The notes below the pieces were generated by a model. The model made no database searches and was not told where the DNA came from. It saw nothing but the letters and a program-made list of their open reading frames with translations. A stretch of DNA of 64,000 nucleotides from an uncultured Lachnospiraceae bacterium (GTDB taxonomy: Bacteria > Bacillota > Clostridia > Lachnospirales > Lachnospiraceae): the NCBI GenBank assembly GCA_910577735.1, contig CAJTOO010000002.1, positions 155,907-219,906 on the forward strand, written 5' to 3'. Shown here in pieces: positions 52,987 to 59,395 of the stretch. A program made the translations under genes and the position numbers. Within the stretch, counting starts at the first letter, position 1; each line of letters starts with the position of its first letter.

Positions 52987-54441
52987 ATGAATTATCGTAT
53001 GATGGGAAAATTTATCGGCAGGATTCTCTATGTGGAGGCCATTTTTATGCTTCCGGCCCTGCTGATCGGTGTATACTGTGGAGAGAGACAAACGGTAGCA
53101 GGATTTTTGACCAGTATAGTCATTACACTGGTTACGGCCTTTGCCCTGTCCTTTATCTGCCGCAAGGCTAAGAAGGGTTTTTATGCAAGAGAAGGTCTTG
53201 TCTGTGTGGGAATCAGCTGGATTGTGATGAGCCTTTTAGGATGTCTTCCTTTCTATTTTTCCAGGGAGATTCCACATTTTATTGATGCGCTGTTTGAGAC
53301 CGTGTCCGGATTTACTACCACCGGTGCGTCAATTCTTTCTGATGTGGAGGCGCTTTCTAAGGGCAATCTTTATTGGAGGAGTTTTACGCATTGGCTGGGC
53401 GGTATGGGTGTTCTGGTATTTGTACTGGCCATTGGCCGGGGCAGGGAGAAAAGCGACGGTTATACCATGCACCTTCTGCGGGCGGAAAGTCCGGGACCCA
53501 AGGTGGAGAAGCTGGTGCCGAAGATGAAGGACTCGGCCAAGATTCTATACTTTATTTATATCTTTTTGACGGTTTTGAACGTAATCTTTCTGCTGATTGG
53601 GCGTATGCCGTTATTTGATGCGGTATGTACGGCATTTGGCACGGCGGGAACCGGCGGTTTCGGCATTAGGAATGACAGTATTGCCGGTTACAGTCCCTAC
53701 CTGCAGAATGTATGTACGGTGTTTATGCTGCTTTTTGGTGTGAATTTCAGCTGCTACTTTATGCTGTTTATCAGACAGGTCAGGAATGTGTTTCAGGATG
53801 AGGAGCTGCGGTTTTATATAGGTACAGTGGTATGCAGTATCCTGTTTATCACATGGAATATCGGTAATATGTACGGCTCATTTTCGGAGGCCCTTCGGCA
53901 TGCTGCATTTCAGGTGGCGAGTATTATCACCACGACAGGATTTGCAACTACGGATTTTGATCTGTGGCCCAGCTTTTCCAAGGCAATCCTGCTGGGACTC
54001 ATGATCGTGGGCGCCTGTGCCGGCAGTACCGGCGGCGGCTTCAAATGCGGCAGGACATTGCTGCTGATCAAGAGCCTGCGGCGTAATGTGCGTCAGATCC
54101 TGCACCCTCAGAAGGTACAGGTGGTGCGTGTAAATGGGCAGATGGTGCGGGAGGGCGTGCTGGATAACATGAATGCTTATCTGGCGGCCTATGCTTTCAT
54201 TGTGGTATTCAGTTTTATCGTGATTTCCATTGACGGGTTTTCCACGATGACGAACTTTTCGGCAGTGCTGGCATGTTTTAATAATATCGGACCCGGATTG
54301 GAAAGTGTGGGGGCTACCTGCAACTACAGCGGCTACAGCGTTTTGTCCAAGTCTCTTTTGATTGTCGATATGCTGGCAGGAAGACTGGAAATATTTCCGA
54401 TTTTGATTTTGTTTTCCAAGAGTACCTGGATCCGGAGATAG
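52987..54441 (+). CDS. trkH: Trk potassium uptake system membrane subunit TrkH
   Basis: Potassium-translocating membrane protein of 484 residues with about ten membrane segments arranged as four pore-loop repeats. Selectivity-filter-like sequences are visible as SGFTTTGASI, FGTAGTGGFGI, IITTTGFATTDF and ACFNNIGPGLESVGA. The C-terminus GRLEIFPILILFSKSTW is typical. ATG 52987 follows GAGGAA. It works with TrkA in uptake of potassium, driven by the membrane potential. Confidence 0.94.
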   Translation: MNYRMMGKFIGRILYVEAIFMLPALLIGVYCGERQTVAGFLTSIVITLVTAFALSFICRKAKKGFYAREGLVCVGISWIVMSLLGCLPFYFSREIPHFIDALFETVSGFTTTGASILSDVEALSKGNLYWRSFTHWLGGMGVLVFVLAIGRGREKSDGYTMHLLRAESPGPKVEKLVPKMKDSAKILYFIYIFLTVLNVIFLLIGRMPLFDAVCTAFGTAGTGGFGIRNDSIAGYSPYLQNVCTVFMLLFGVNFSCYFMLFIRQVRNVFQDEELRFYIGTVVCSILFITWNIGNMYGSFSEALRHAAFQVASIITTTGFATTDFDLWPSFSKAILLGLMIVGACAGSTGGGFKCGRTLLLIKSLRRNVRQILHPQKVQVVRVNGQMVREGVLDNMNAYLAAYAFIVVFSFIVISIDGFSTMTNFSAVLACFNNIGPGLESVGATCNYSGYSVLSKSLLIVDMLAGRLEIFPILILFSKSTWIRR

Positions 54442-54455
54442 CAGTATTTTGTCTC

Positions 54456-54484
54456 TTGTAGGATAACGAGTAGTGTGATACAAT
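54456..54484 (+). promoter_or_regulatory. Promoter of the DUF6465-like gene
   Basis: TTGTAG, 17 bases, TACAAT, about 90 bases before the start codon. Confidence 0.5.
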
Positions 54485-54575
54485 GTACGCGGAGGCAATG
54501 AGGGAAGCCGAAGGTTTTCCGAATGTGCACTGCAGATGTTCAGGGTGCCGTTGTACACAAGAAAGGGAGATTCTT

Positions 54576-54797
54576 ATGGAAAAGGAAAAGAATGAAGTTA
54601 TACCGGAGGTAGTGTTGCAGTATCGTCAGTATGAGGTAAATATAGATGATGTAGTTGCCAGAGTCAAGGCGCATTATGTGGCAAAGGGACATAAGGAAGT
54701 GGATATAGAAGATATACAGGTTTATGTGAAGCCGGAAGATTTTACGGCTTATTATGTGATCAATGATGGAATTGTAGGGAAGATTAATCTGTTTTAG
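54576..54797 (+). CDS. Small DUF6465-like protein
   Basis: Cytoplasmic protein of 73 residues, function unknown. ATG 54576 follows AAAGGGAG; the frame is open 93 bases further upstream, but that part overlaps the promoter and is Cys-rich without pattern. The sequence MEKEKNEVIPEVVLQYRQYE, then VDIEDIQVYVKPEDFTAYYV and the end GKINLF resemble a small family frequent in Lachnospiraceae. It has its own promoter and terminator, so it is probably expressed alone. Confidence 0.7.
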   Translation: MEKEKNEVIPEVVLQYRQYEVNIDDVVARVKAHYVAKGHKEVDIEDIQVYVKPEDFTAYYVINDGIVGKINLF

Positions 54798-54834
54798 GAC
54801 CTGTCGGAAAGCGGCAGGATGAAGAAACGTTTGG

Positions 54835-54865
54835 AGCCAGGCCGGTATGGGTCTGGCTTTATTTC
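54835..54865 (+). terminator. Terminator of the DUF6465-like gene
   Basis: A 9-base-pair stem (AGCCAGGCC with GGTCTGGCT, one G-T pair), 6-base loop, then TTATTTC. Confidence 0.65.
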
Positions 54866-54982
54866 ATCTATGGCAGGACAAAGGGCACAAGCCTGATCCT
54901 GCCTTTTCCTGTTGTATTTTGCATTTGTGTGACCGTTAAGGATTTCTTAAAGAAATTTAAGGAAAAGTACAAGAAATATATG

Positions 54983-55011
54983 TTGACAAACAATATTATA
55001 TGTCATATAGT
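54983..55011 (+). promoter_or_regulatory. Promoter of the PadR-DUF1700-DUF4097-PspC operon
   Basis: TTGACA, exactly 17 bases, TATAGT. The -10 lies inside a PadR-box-like palindrome. Confidence 0.8.
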
Positions 55012-55013
55012 AT
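54993..55013. promoter_or_regulatory. PadR-type operator 1
   Basis: The interrupted palindrome ATAT-TATATG-T-CATATA-GTAT covers the -10 element. It matches the AT-rich twofold sites bound by PadR repressors. Confidence 0.65.
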
Positions 55014-55021
55014 AAGCAGAA

Positions 55022-55048
55022 ATAATATTATATACCATATAATATTAT
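55022..55048. promoter_or_regulatory. PadR-type operator 2, perfect palindrome
   Basis: ATAATATTATAT and ATATAATATTAT are perfect 12-base arms around ACC, about 11 bases after the -10. It could hold a second repressor dimer or form an RNA hairpin in the leader. Confidence 0.6.
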
Positions 55049-55126
55049 ATTCTGTGACTATACTATTGATCCACATATGGAGATGTTCTTATGAGATATG
55101 TAAAAAGGAGGAAAGGAGTATTTTGC

Positions 55127-55453
55127 ATGGTTTTTAACACAGGTGCAGCATTGCTGGATGCCATAGTACTGGCTGTCATTTCCCATGAGCCGGAGGGCAC
55201 GTATGGGTATAAGATTACCCAGGAAGTGCGGCAGGTCATTGAGATTTCCGAGTCTACCTTATATCCGGTCCTGCGCAGACTGCAAAAGGACGAATGCCTG
55301 GAAGTGTATGACATGGAATGCGCCGGGCGAAACAGGCGGTACTACAGGATTACAGAGAAAGGCAGGGCGCAGCTTAATCTGTATATCAGTGAATGGTATC
55401 GATATTCTGCCAAATTGAACAGTATCTTTGAGGGAGGTTTGAAGAATGGATAG
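55127..55453 (+). CDS. PadR-family transcriptional regulator
   Basis: Winged-helix repressor of 108 residues, the usual size for the short PadR class. ATG 55127 has AAGGAG eight bases ahead; an in-frame ATG at 55091 is possible but gives an atypical N-terminus. The domain starts FNTGAALLDAIVLAVIS and includes GTYGYKITQEVR, the recognition helix region SESTLYPVLRRLQKD and the wing CAGRNRRYYRITEKG. It overlaps the DUF1700 gene by 8 bases. Two palindromes at the operon promoter suggest autorepression. Confidence 0.92.
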   Translation: MVFNTGAALLDAIVLAVISHEPEGTYGYKITQEVRQVIEISESTLYPVLRRLQKDECLEVYDMECAGRNRRYYRITEKGRAQLNLYISEWYRYSAKLNSIFEGGLKNG

Positions 55454-56354
55454 AGCGGAATTTATGAGCAGACTGACAGCTTCACTTAGCGATGTGCTGC
55501 CGATGGAGCGGGAGGAAGCGATACAGTATTACAATGACTATTTTGACGATGCAGGCGAAGAGAATGAGCAGGGGGTGCTTGCTGCATTAGGGTCTCCGGA
55601 GGAACTTGCCAAGTCCATCAAGGCGGGACTCCTGGACGGCGGCAGTACAGGGGAATTCACGGAGTCTGGCTTTCGCAGCTATGAAGAACAGAGAAGAAAC
55701 GAAATTATGCGGACGCAGGATATGGCAGGAGGGCAGGATAGTCAAAGCAGCGGCCCGCAGCAGCAATTTTCCGGACAACAGTATTCGCAGGGCAGAGCAG
55801 CAAACCAGGGCAGCGCTTATGGAAATCCCAATGCGCAGGGCAATGCTTATAGCGGTTCGAATGTTCATGGAAATACTTATGGAGGATCAGGCAGTCAGAG
55901 TAACCCATATGGCGGGCCGGATGCACAGCGTGACAGTTACGGACAGTCCATGGGGAAAAATCAGCCGCCGAAGAGGATGTCAGGCGGGATGATTGCGCTT
56001 ATTGTGATCCTGGCAGTTCTCTCGTCGCCTGTCTGGATTGGCATTTTGGGCGGTCTGTTTGGCGGATCTGTGGGACTGCTTGCCGGATTGTTCGGTATTT
56101 TTCTGGCTTTTCTGGTAGTGGGAGTGGTGATGATCGTGGTGGGGATTGCCCTGATTGTTACCGGAATCGTAGGCATGTTTGGAGCACCGCTTGCGGGAAT
56201 GAGTCTTATCGGTGTGGGATTGGTCCTCGCGGCGATCGGGCTGGTGTTCTTGTGGTTGATGGTATTGGTGGTAGGTACGGCAATACCGGCACTGATTCGC
56301 GGTATCGTCAGTCTGTGTCGGCGGATGTTTTATAAAGGAGGTGCACAGGCATGA
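55446..56354 (+). CDS. DUF1700-type membrane protein with low-complexity linker
   Basis: Membrane protein of 302 residues. The N-terminal 75 residues are DUF1700-like (FMSRLTASLSDVLPMEREEA, YYNDYFDDAGEENE, VLAALGSPEELAKSIKAG). Residues about 80-178 are a Gln/Gly/Asn/Ser/Tyr-rich linker with repeated YGG/GNAY-like units. The rest is Gly-rich and hydrophobic with about four membrane segments. Such proteins travel with PadR regulators and are thought to act in envelope-stress signalling. It overlaps genes on both sides (8 and 4 bases). Confidence 0.82.
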   Translation: MDRAEFMSRLTASLSDVLPMEREEAIQYYNDYFDDAGEENEQGVLAALGSPEELAKSIKAGLLDGGSTGEFTESGFRSYEEQRRNEIMRTQDMAGGQDSQSSGPQQQFSGQQYSQGRAANQGSAYGNPNAQGNAYSGSNVHGNTYGGSGSQSNPYGGPDAQRDSYGQSMGKNQPPKRMSGGMIALIVILAVLSSPVWIGILGGLFGGSVGLLAGLFGIFLAFLVVGVVMIVVGIALIVTGIVGMFGAPLAGMSLIGVGLVLAAIGLVFLWLMVLVVGTAIPALIRGIVSLCRRMFYKGGAQA

Positions 56355-57400
56355 AGAGGTTTACAAAGGGCTGTCTGGGTACAGCGTTGGTTTTGTTTAT
56401 TCTGGGCTGTCTGATTTGTACGGTATGTGGTGTGTTAGGAGGATTTAGACAGATTACGGCAGGGGTATTGAATAATATCAATGGTATTCCGTTTGTGTGT
56501 GATTGGCAGGAAGATGGCGGTTTCAGCCTTGGATTTTTTGAGAACGACTGGGTGGAGGATGCCTTCTGGGAGAGAGGAGACTGGCAGAGGATTGATACCA
56601 GCGGCACGAAACAGAAACTTGCCGTGACGGGTGCCGGTCTGCGTCAGCTCTGTCTGGAAGTGACAGACTGTAATTTTAAGATAGAGGAGTCCTCCGATGA
56701 TAATATATGGATTGCAGTCAATGATAACAGGTGCAGGACTTATTATCAGATTGAGAAGGATGATGCGGGCAAAGATACGCTTTCTGTGCGTAATAGCAAA
56801 AAGCACAAGGCGATTAACTGGCGATATAAGCCTGACGACAACATCAGTCTGTACCTGCCGCAGGGCTGTGACCTGGATGAAATAACAATCATGATGGGCG
56901 CAGGTTATATGAGTACCATTCCGCTGAAAGCGGATGTGATGGAAATCAATGTAGGCGCAGGAGTTTGTGAAGCCAAGGCGTTTGAGGCAGAGACGATGGA
57001 GGTGTTGGTTGGCGCAGGTCAGATTGAGATTGCTGAACTTAAGGCCGGGGAGGCTGATATGGAGGTTGGCGTTGGCGAACTGATTGTGCAGGACATCGAA
57101 GTGAGAAATTCCACGGAAATGTCACTTGATGTGGGAAGTGCTGAGATTACAGGGACACTTACAGGACAGGTAGAAGCGGAATGTAATCTGGGGAGTTTAG
57201 AACTGCATCTGACAGGGTCACAGGAGGATTACGGATTTGCTGTGGAGTGTGAGCTGGGAGATATAGAGATTGGCGATCACCATTATTCCGGATTTGGGGA
57301 CAGCAGAAGCTGGAACAGCGAAAGGAAAAATCAGATGAAATTGTGTTGTGATCTGGGCAATATAAAAGTAACATTTCAGAAGGGAGAAGACAATGAATAA
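56351..57400 (+). CDS. DUF4097-type surface beta-repeat protein
   Basis: Protein of 349 residues with one N-terminal membrane segment (about 9-31), so the rest should lie outside. From residue about 180 there are short repeated beta strands of the DUF4097 type: ITIMMGAGYMSTIPLKAD, EINVGAGVCEAKAF, EVLVGAGQIEIAELKAG, EVGVGELIVQDI and LDVGSAEITGTL. These give a beta-helix-like pattern. Related proteins (LiaG-like) occur in cell-envelope stress operons. The start overlaps the DUF1700 stop by 4 bases. Confidence 0.82.
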   Translation: MKRFTKGCLGTALVLFILGCLICTVCGVLGGFRQITAGVLNNINGIPFVCDWQEDGGFSLGFFENDWVEDAFWERGDWQRIDTSGTKQKLAVTGAGLRQLCLEVTDCNFKIEESSDDNIWIAVNDNRCRTYYQIEKDDAGKDTLSVRNSKKHKAINWRYKPDDNISLYLPQGCDLDEITIMMGAGYMSTIPLKADVMEINVGAGVCEAKAFEAETMEVLVGAGQIEIAELKAGEADMEVGVGELIVQDIEVRNSTEMSLDVGSAEITGTLTGQVEAECNLGSLELHLTGSQEDYGFAVECELGDIEIGDHHYSGFGDSRSWNSERKNQMKLCCDLGNIKVTFQKGEDNE

Positions 57401-57602
57401 TGATTACAGGAAATTGATGCGTTCTACAGCAAACAGGATGATATGCGGTGTCTGTGGGGGAATCGGGGAGTATCTGAATATTGATCCCACACTGGTACGC
57501 CTGATATGGCTTCTGTGTTCTCTGGCAAGCTGTGGTACGGGGCTGGTCATTTATATTGTTGCGGCAGTTATCATGCCGGAAAACGATGGCTATACAGGAT
57601 GA
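57393..57602 (+). CDS. PspC-domain membrane protein
   Basis: Small membrane protein of 69 residues that is almost entirely a PspC domain: LMRSTANRMICGVCGGIGEY, LNIDPTLVRLIWLL and a membrane segment ending in YIVAAVIMPE. PspC proteins sense or transmit membrane stress. It overlaps the preceding gene by 8 bases and is the last gene of the PadR operon. Confidence 0.92.
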   Translation: MNNDYRKLMRSTANRMICGVCGGIGEYLNIDPTLVRLIWLLCSLASCGTGLVIYIVAAVIMPENDGYTG

Positions 57603-57670
57603 TCATACGAATGGAATGAGCTGGATGTAACCAAAGAAAGCAGCAGGATCATAGAGATAGTGGAACAGAT

Positions 57671-57707
57671 AAGAGGCCGGCATGTCAAGTGTCCGGCCTC
57701 TTATTTC
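57671..57707. terminator. Bidirectional terminator between PspC and ECF genes
   Basis: Perfect 10-base-pair stem AAGAGGCCGG with CCGGCCTCTT and a 12-base loop. It lies after the + strand operon and directly after the stop of the minus strand ECF gene. Confidence 0.75.
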
Positions 57708-58287
57708 AGGAAATAGTAAAGAACAAACCTGATTTTTTTAGGGCAGGCCGCAGTGCCATATAGACCAGTACGGATACGATGGCGGAAGTTACTGCATTGA
57801 TGGATGTGGAAGCCACATTCCACACAAGGGTCAGTTCTGCAGCCGGTTTGCCTAAGATGAGCAGCTTGTAGAAGTAACCGATCAACGGATCAAAGATGAC
57901 ATTGAATAAGAGGCCGCAGACAGAGGCTGCAATGGTCCACTTTAAAACCTTCTTATTATCCGTCTCTGTGCTGACATGCCCTAGTTTATGTGCGATCAGT
58001 CCGGTGATGAAACCGATACAGAACTTTAAGAATAAGGTCTTGGGGGCATAGACCACATAGACCGGATCCAGAAGATCTCCTATAGTCATGCCTATGGCGC
58101 CGCCAAGGCCTCCGTAGACGCCGCCTAAAAGCAAAGCACCAAGAACGCATACCGCGTTGCCAAGGTGGATGGAGGTGGCATCTCCGCCAGGCAGAGGAAT
58201 CTTAATCTGCAAAAAGGTAAACACCACATAAGAGAGAGCGGCAAAAATACCAGTGAATACAACTTTCAGTAATTTTTCATTTTTCAT
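57706..58287 (-). CDS. ECF transporter S component
   Basis: Membrane substrate-capture subunit of an energy-coupling-factor vitamin transporter, 193 residues and about six membrane segments. Family-like features are the N-terminal VVFTGIFAALSYVVFTF, the substrate-side loop SIHLGNAVCVLGALLLGG and GGAIGMTIGDLLDPVYVVYA. The ATPase and T subunits are not in the window; they are usually shared. The substrate (riboflavin, pantothenate, hydroxymethylpyrimidine or another vitamin) cannot be told, and no known riboswitch was recognised in the leader. The ATG (first base 58287) follows GAGGA. Confidence 0.87.
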   Translation of the reverse strand: MKNEKLLKVVFTGIFAALSYVVFTFLQIKIPLPGGDATSIHLGNAVCVLGALLLGGVYGGLGGAIGMTIGDLLDPVYVVYAPKTLFLKFCIGFITGLIAHKLGHVSTETDNKKVLKWTIAASVCGLLFNVIFDPLIGYFYKLLILGKPAAELTLVWNVASTSINAVTSAIVSVLVYMALRPALKKSGLFFTIS

Positions 58288-58319
58288 ATCAAATCCTCGT
58301 TTCTATGTTGATATCCTGA

Positions 58320-58346
58320 TCCCGAGGCCGCGCAGAGGATCCCGGG
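58320..58346. repeat. GC-rich hairpin, copy C (minus strand)
   Basis: On the minus strand CTCTGCGCGGCCTCGGGA repeats copy B (51393) with one CG insertion. CCCGGG and CTCGGG ends can pair. It lies in the leader of the ECF gene. Confidence 0.5.
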
Positions 58347-58350
58347 AAGA

Positions 58351-58403
58351 GAAGTAAATTCCGAAGGAAAAGAAAAGAAGTAGTTTCCGCAGGAATTTAC
58401 TTC
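58351..58403 (-). promoter_or_regulatory. Long inverted repeat in the ECF gene leader
   Basis: Perfect 12-base arms GAAGTAAATTCC (58351-58362) and GGAATTTACTTC (58392-58403) enclose 29 bases with an inner GGAAA/TTTCC pair. A TATAAT on the minus strand (58405-58410) lies just upstream, so the repeat covers the transcription start and early leader. Confidence 0.55.
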
Positions 58404-58574
58404 TATTATATGAGAATATGGATTCCTTAAAAGTACCAAATTAGATTTTTTTGACCATACCAGATACGCGCGGTTGCATAGAATCTGGTAAAAGTGGAAA
58501 AGATTAATAATATTTACCAATAGAGTCAATGAATGGGCTTATCACATCCAGGTGTAAATTGTTGGGAGATCGGA

Positions 58575-59129
58575 ATGAAATCGACGTCGTCAGAACCGGA
58601 GAAGTGGGATTTTATATTCTATTTGTATTTATTTTTCATAGCCGCTGTGTTTGGATGGCTGTGGGAGGGCGTTCTGTATTTCTTTAAAGATGACGCCTAT
58701 GTCAATCGAGGGTTTCTTACCGGTCCCTGGCTGCCCATATATGGAGCGGGTGCAGTTATGCTGGAAATCCTGTTTCACAAATGGCGGGACAGAACGTTCC
58801 TGACGTTTGTGTCGTCCATGCTTATCTGTACGGTGTTGGAGTATCTGGCAGGGTGGTATCTGGAATTGACCTGGAAAGTCAAGTGGTGGGATTATAGTCA
58901 AATGAACTGGAATCTGCAAGGGAGGATCTGTTTTGCCAGCAGTATTTTGTTTGGGGTAGGAGGTACATTTCTGGTGTGTGTAGCCGCGCCGCTTTTGCAT
59001 TCTCTCTATCGAAAAATCCCTGTAAAGCTAAGAATACGCACAATGTTGACTGTGTTAGTCATTTTTGCTGCGGATGCTGCTTACAGCGCTCTTATACCAC
59101 ATATAGGTAGGGGAATTGCTTACTATTAA
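58575..59129 (+). CDS. CmpB-like membrane protein (ABC-transporter type IV family)
   Basis: Membrane protein of 184 residues with about five membrane segments, function uncertain. I use ATG 58575, behind GGAG, rather than an ATG 42 bases upstream. It begins the family pattern with YLYLFFIAAVFGWLWEGVLY, then NRGFLTGPWLPIYGAGAV, AGWYLELTWKVKWWDYSQMN and NLQGRICFASSILFGVGGTF, which matches proteins annotated as putative ABC transporter permeases (PF06541). No ATPase is nearby, so the name should not be read as proof of transport. It contains TTGAC-N7-GTCAA site 6. Confidence 0.8.
   Translation: MKSTSSEPEKWDFIFYLYLFFIAAVFGWLWEGVLYFFKDDAYVNRGFLTGPWLPIYGAGAVMLEILFHKWRDRTFLTFVSSMLICTVLEYLAGWYLELTWKVKWWDYSQMNWNLQGRICFASSILFGVGGTFLVCVAAPLLHSLYRKIPVKLRIRTMLTVLVIFAADAAYSALIPHIGRGIAYY
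58866..58882. repeat. TTGAC-N7-GTCAA palindrome, site 6
   Basis: Perfect match with spacer CTGGAAA inside the CmpB-like gene. Confidence 0.6.
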
Positions 59130-59395
59130 GGTCTGATTGGCTAACTGTAAGGTAAAAGAAAAAGTTAAAATGGACAAAATAATAAGTAGAAATTTATAAC
59201 ATATAACAATGGAAAAAGGGGAAGATTTGGATAGAAATGGTACAAATTTTGTGATACTATAGTAAAAACGGGCAGAATATGACAGAAAATTTCTTAAAAA
59301 GGAAGACTATACAGGCATTAATGGTGAAGGGACCAGAGTGTATGGTACTGCTTAGAATGTCCTGAATTTTGGAGGATAAATAGAAAGGGTCAGTT

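Noticed and set aside
59130..59395. Cyclic-di-GMP riboswitch ahead of the HD-GYP gene
   Set aside because: The 266 bases are AT-rich and show neither the GGCAAACC-type core nor the two-helix layout. Only promoter-like AT-rich sequence is visible.
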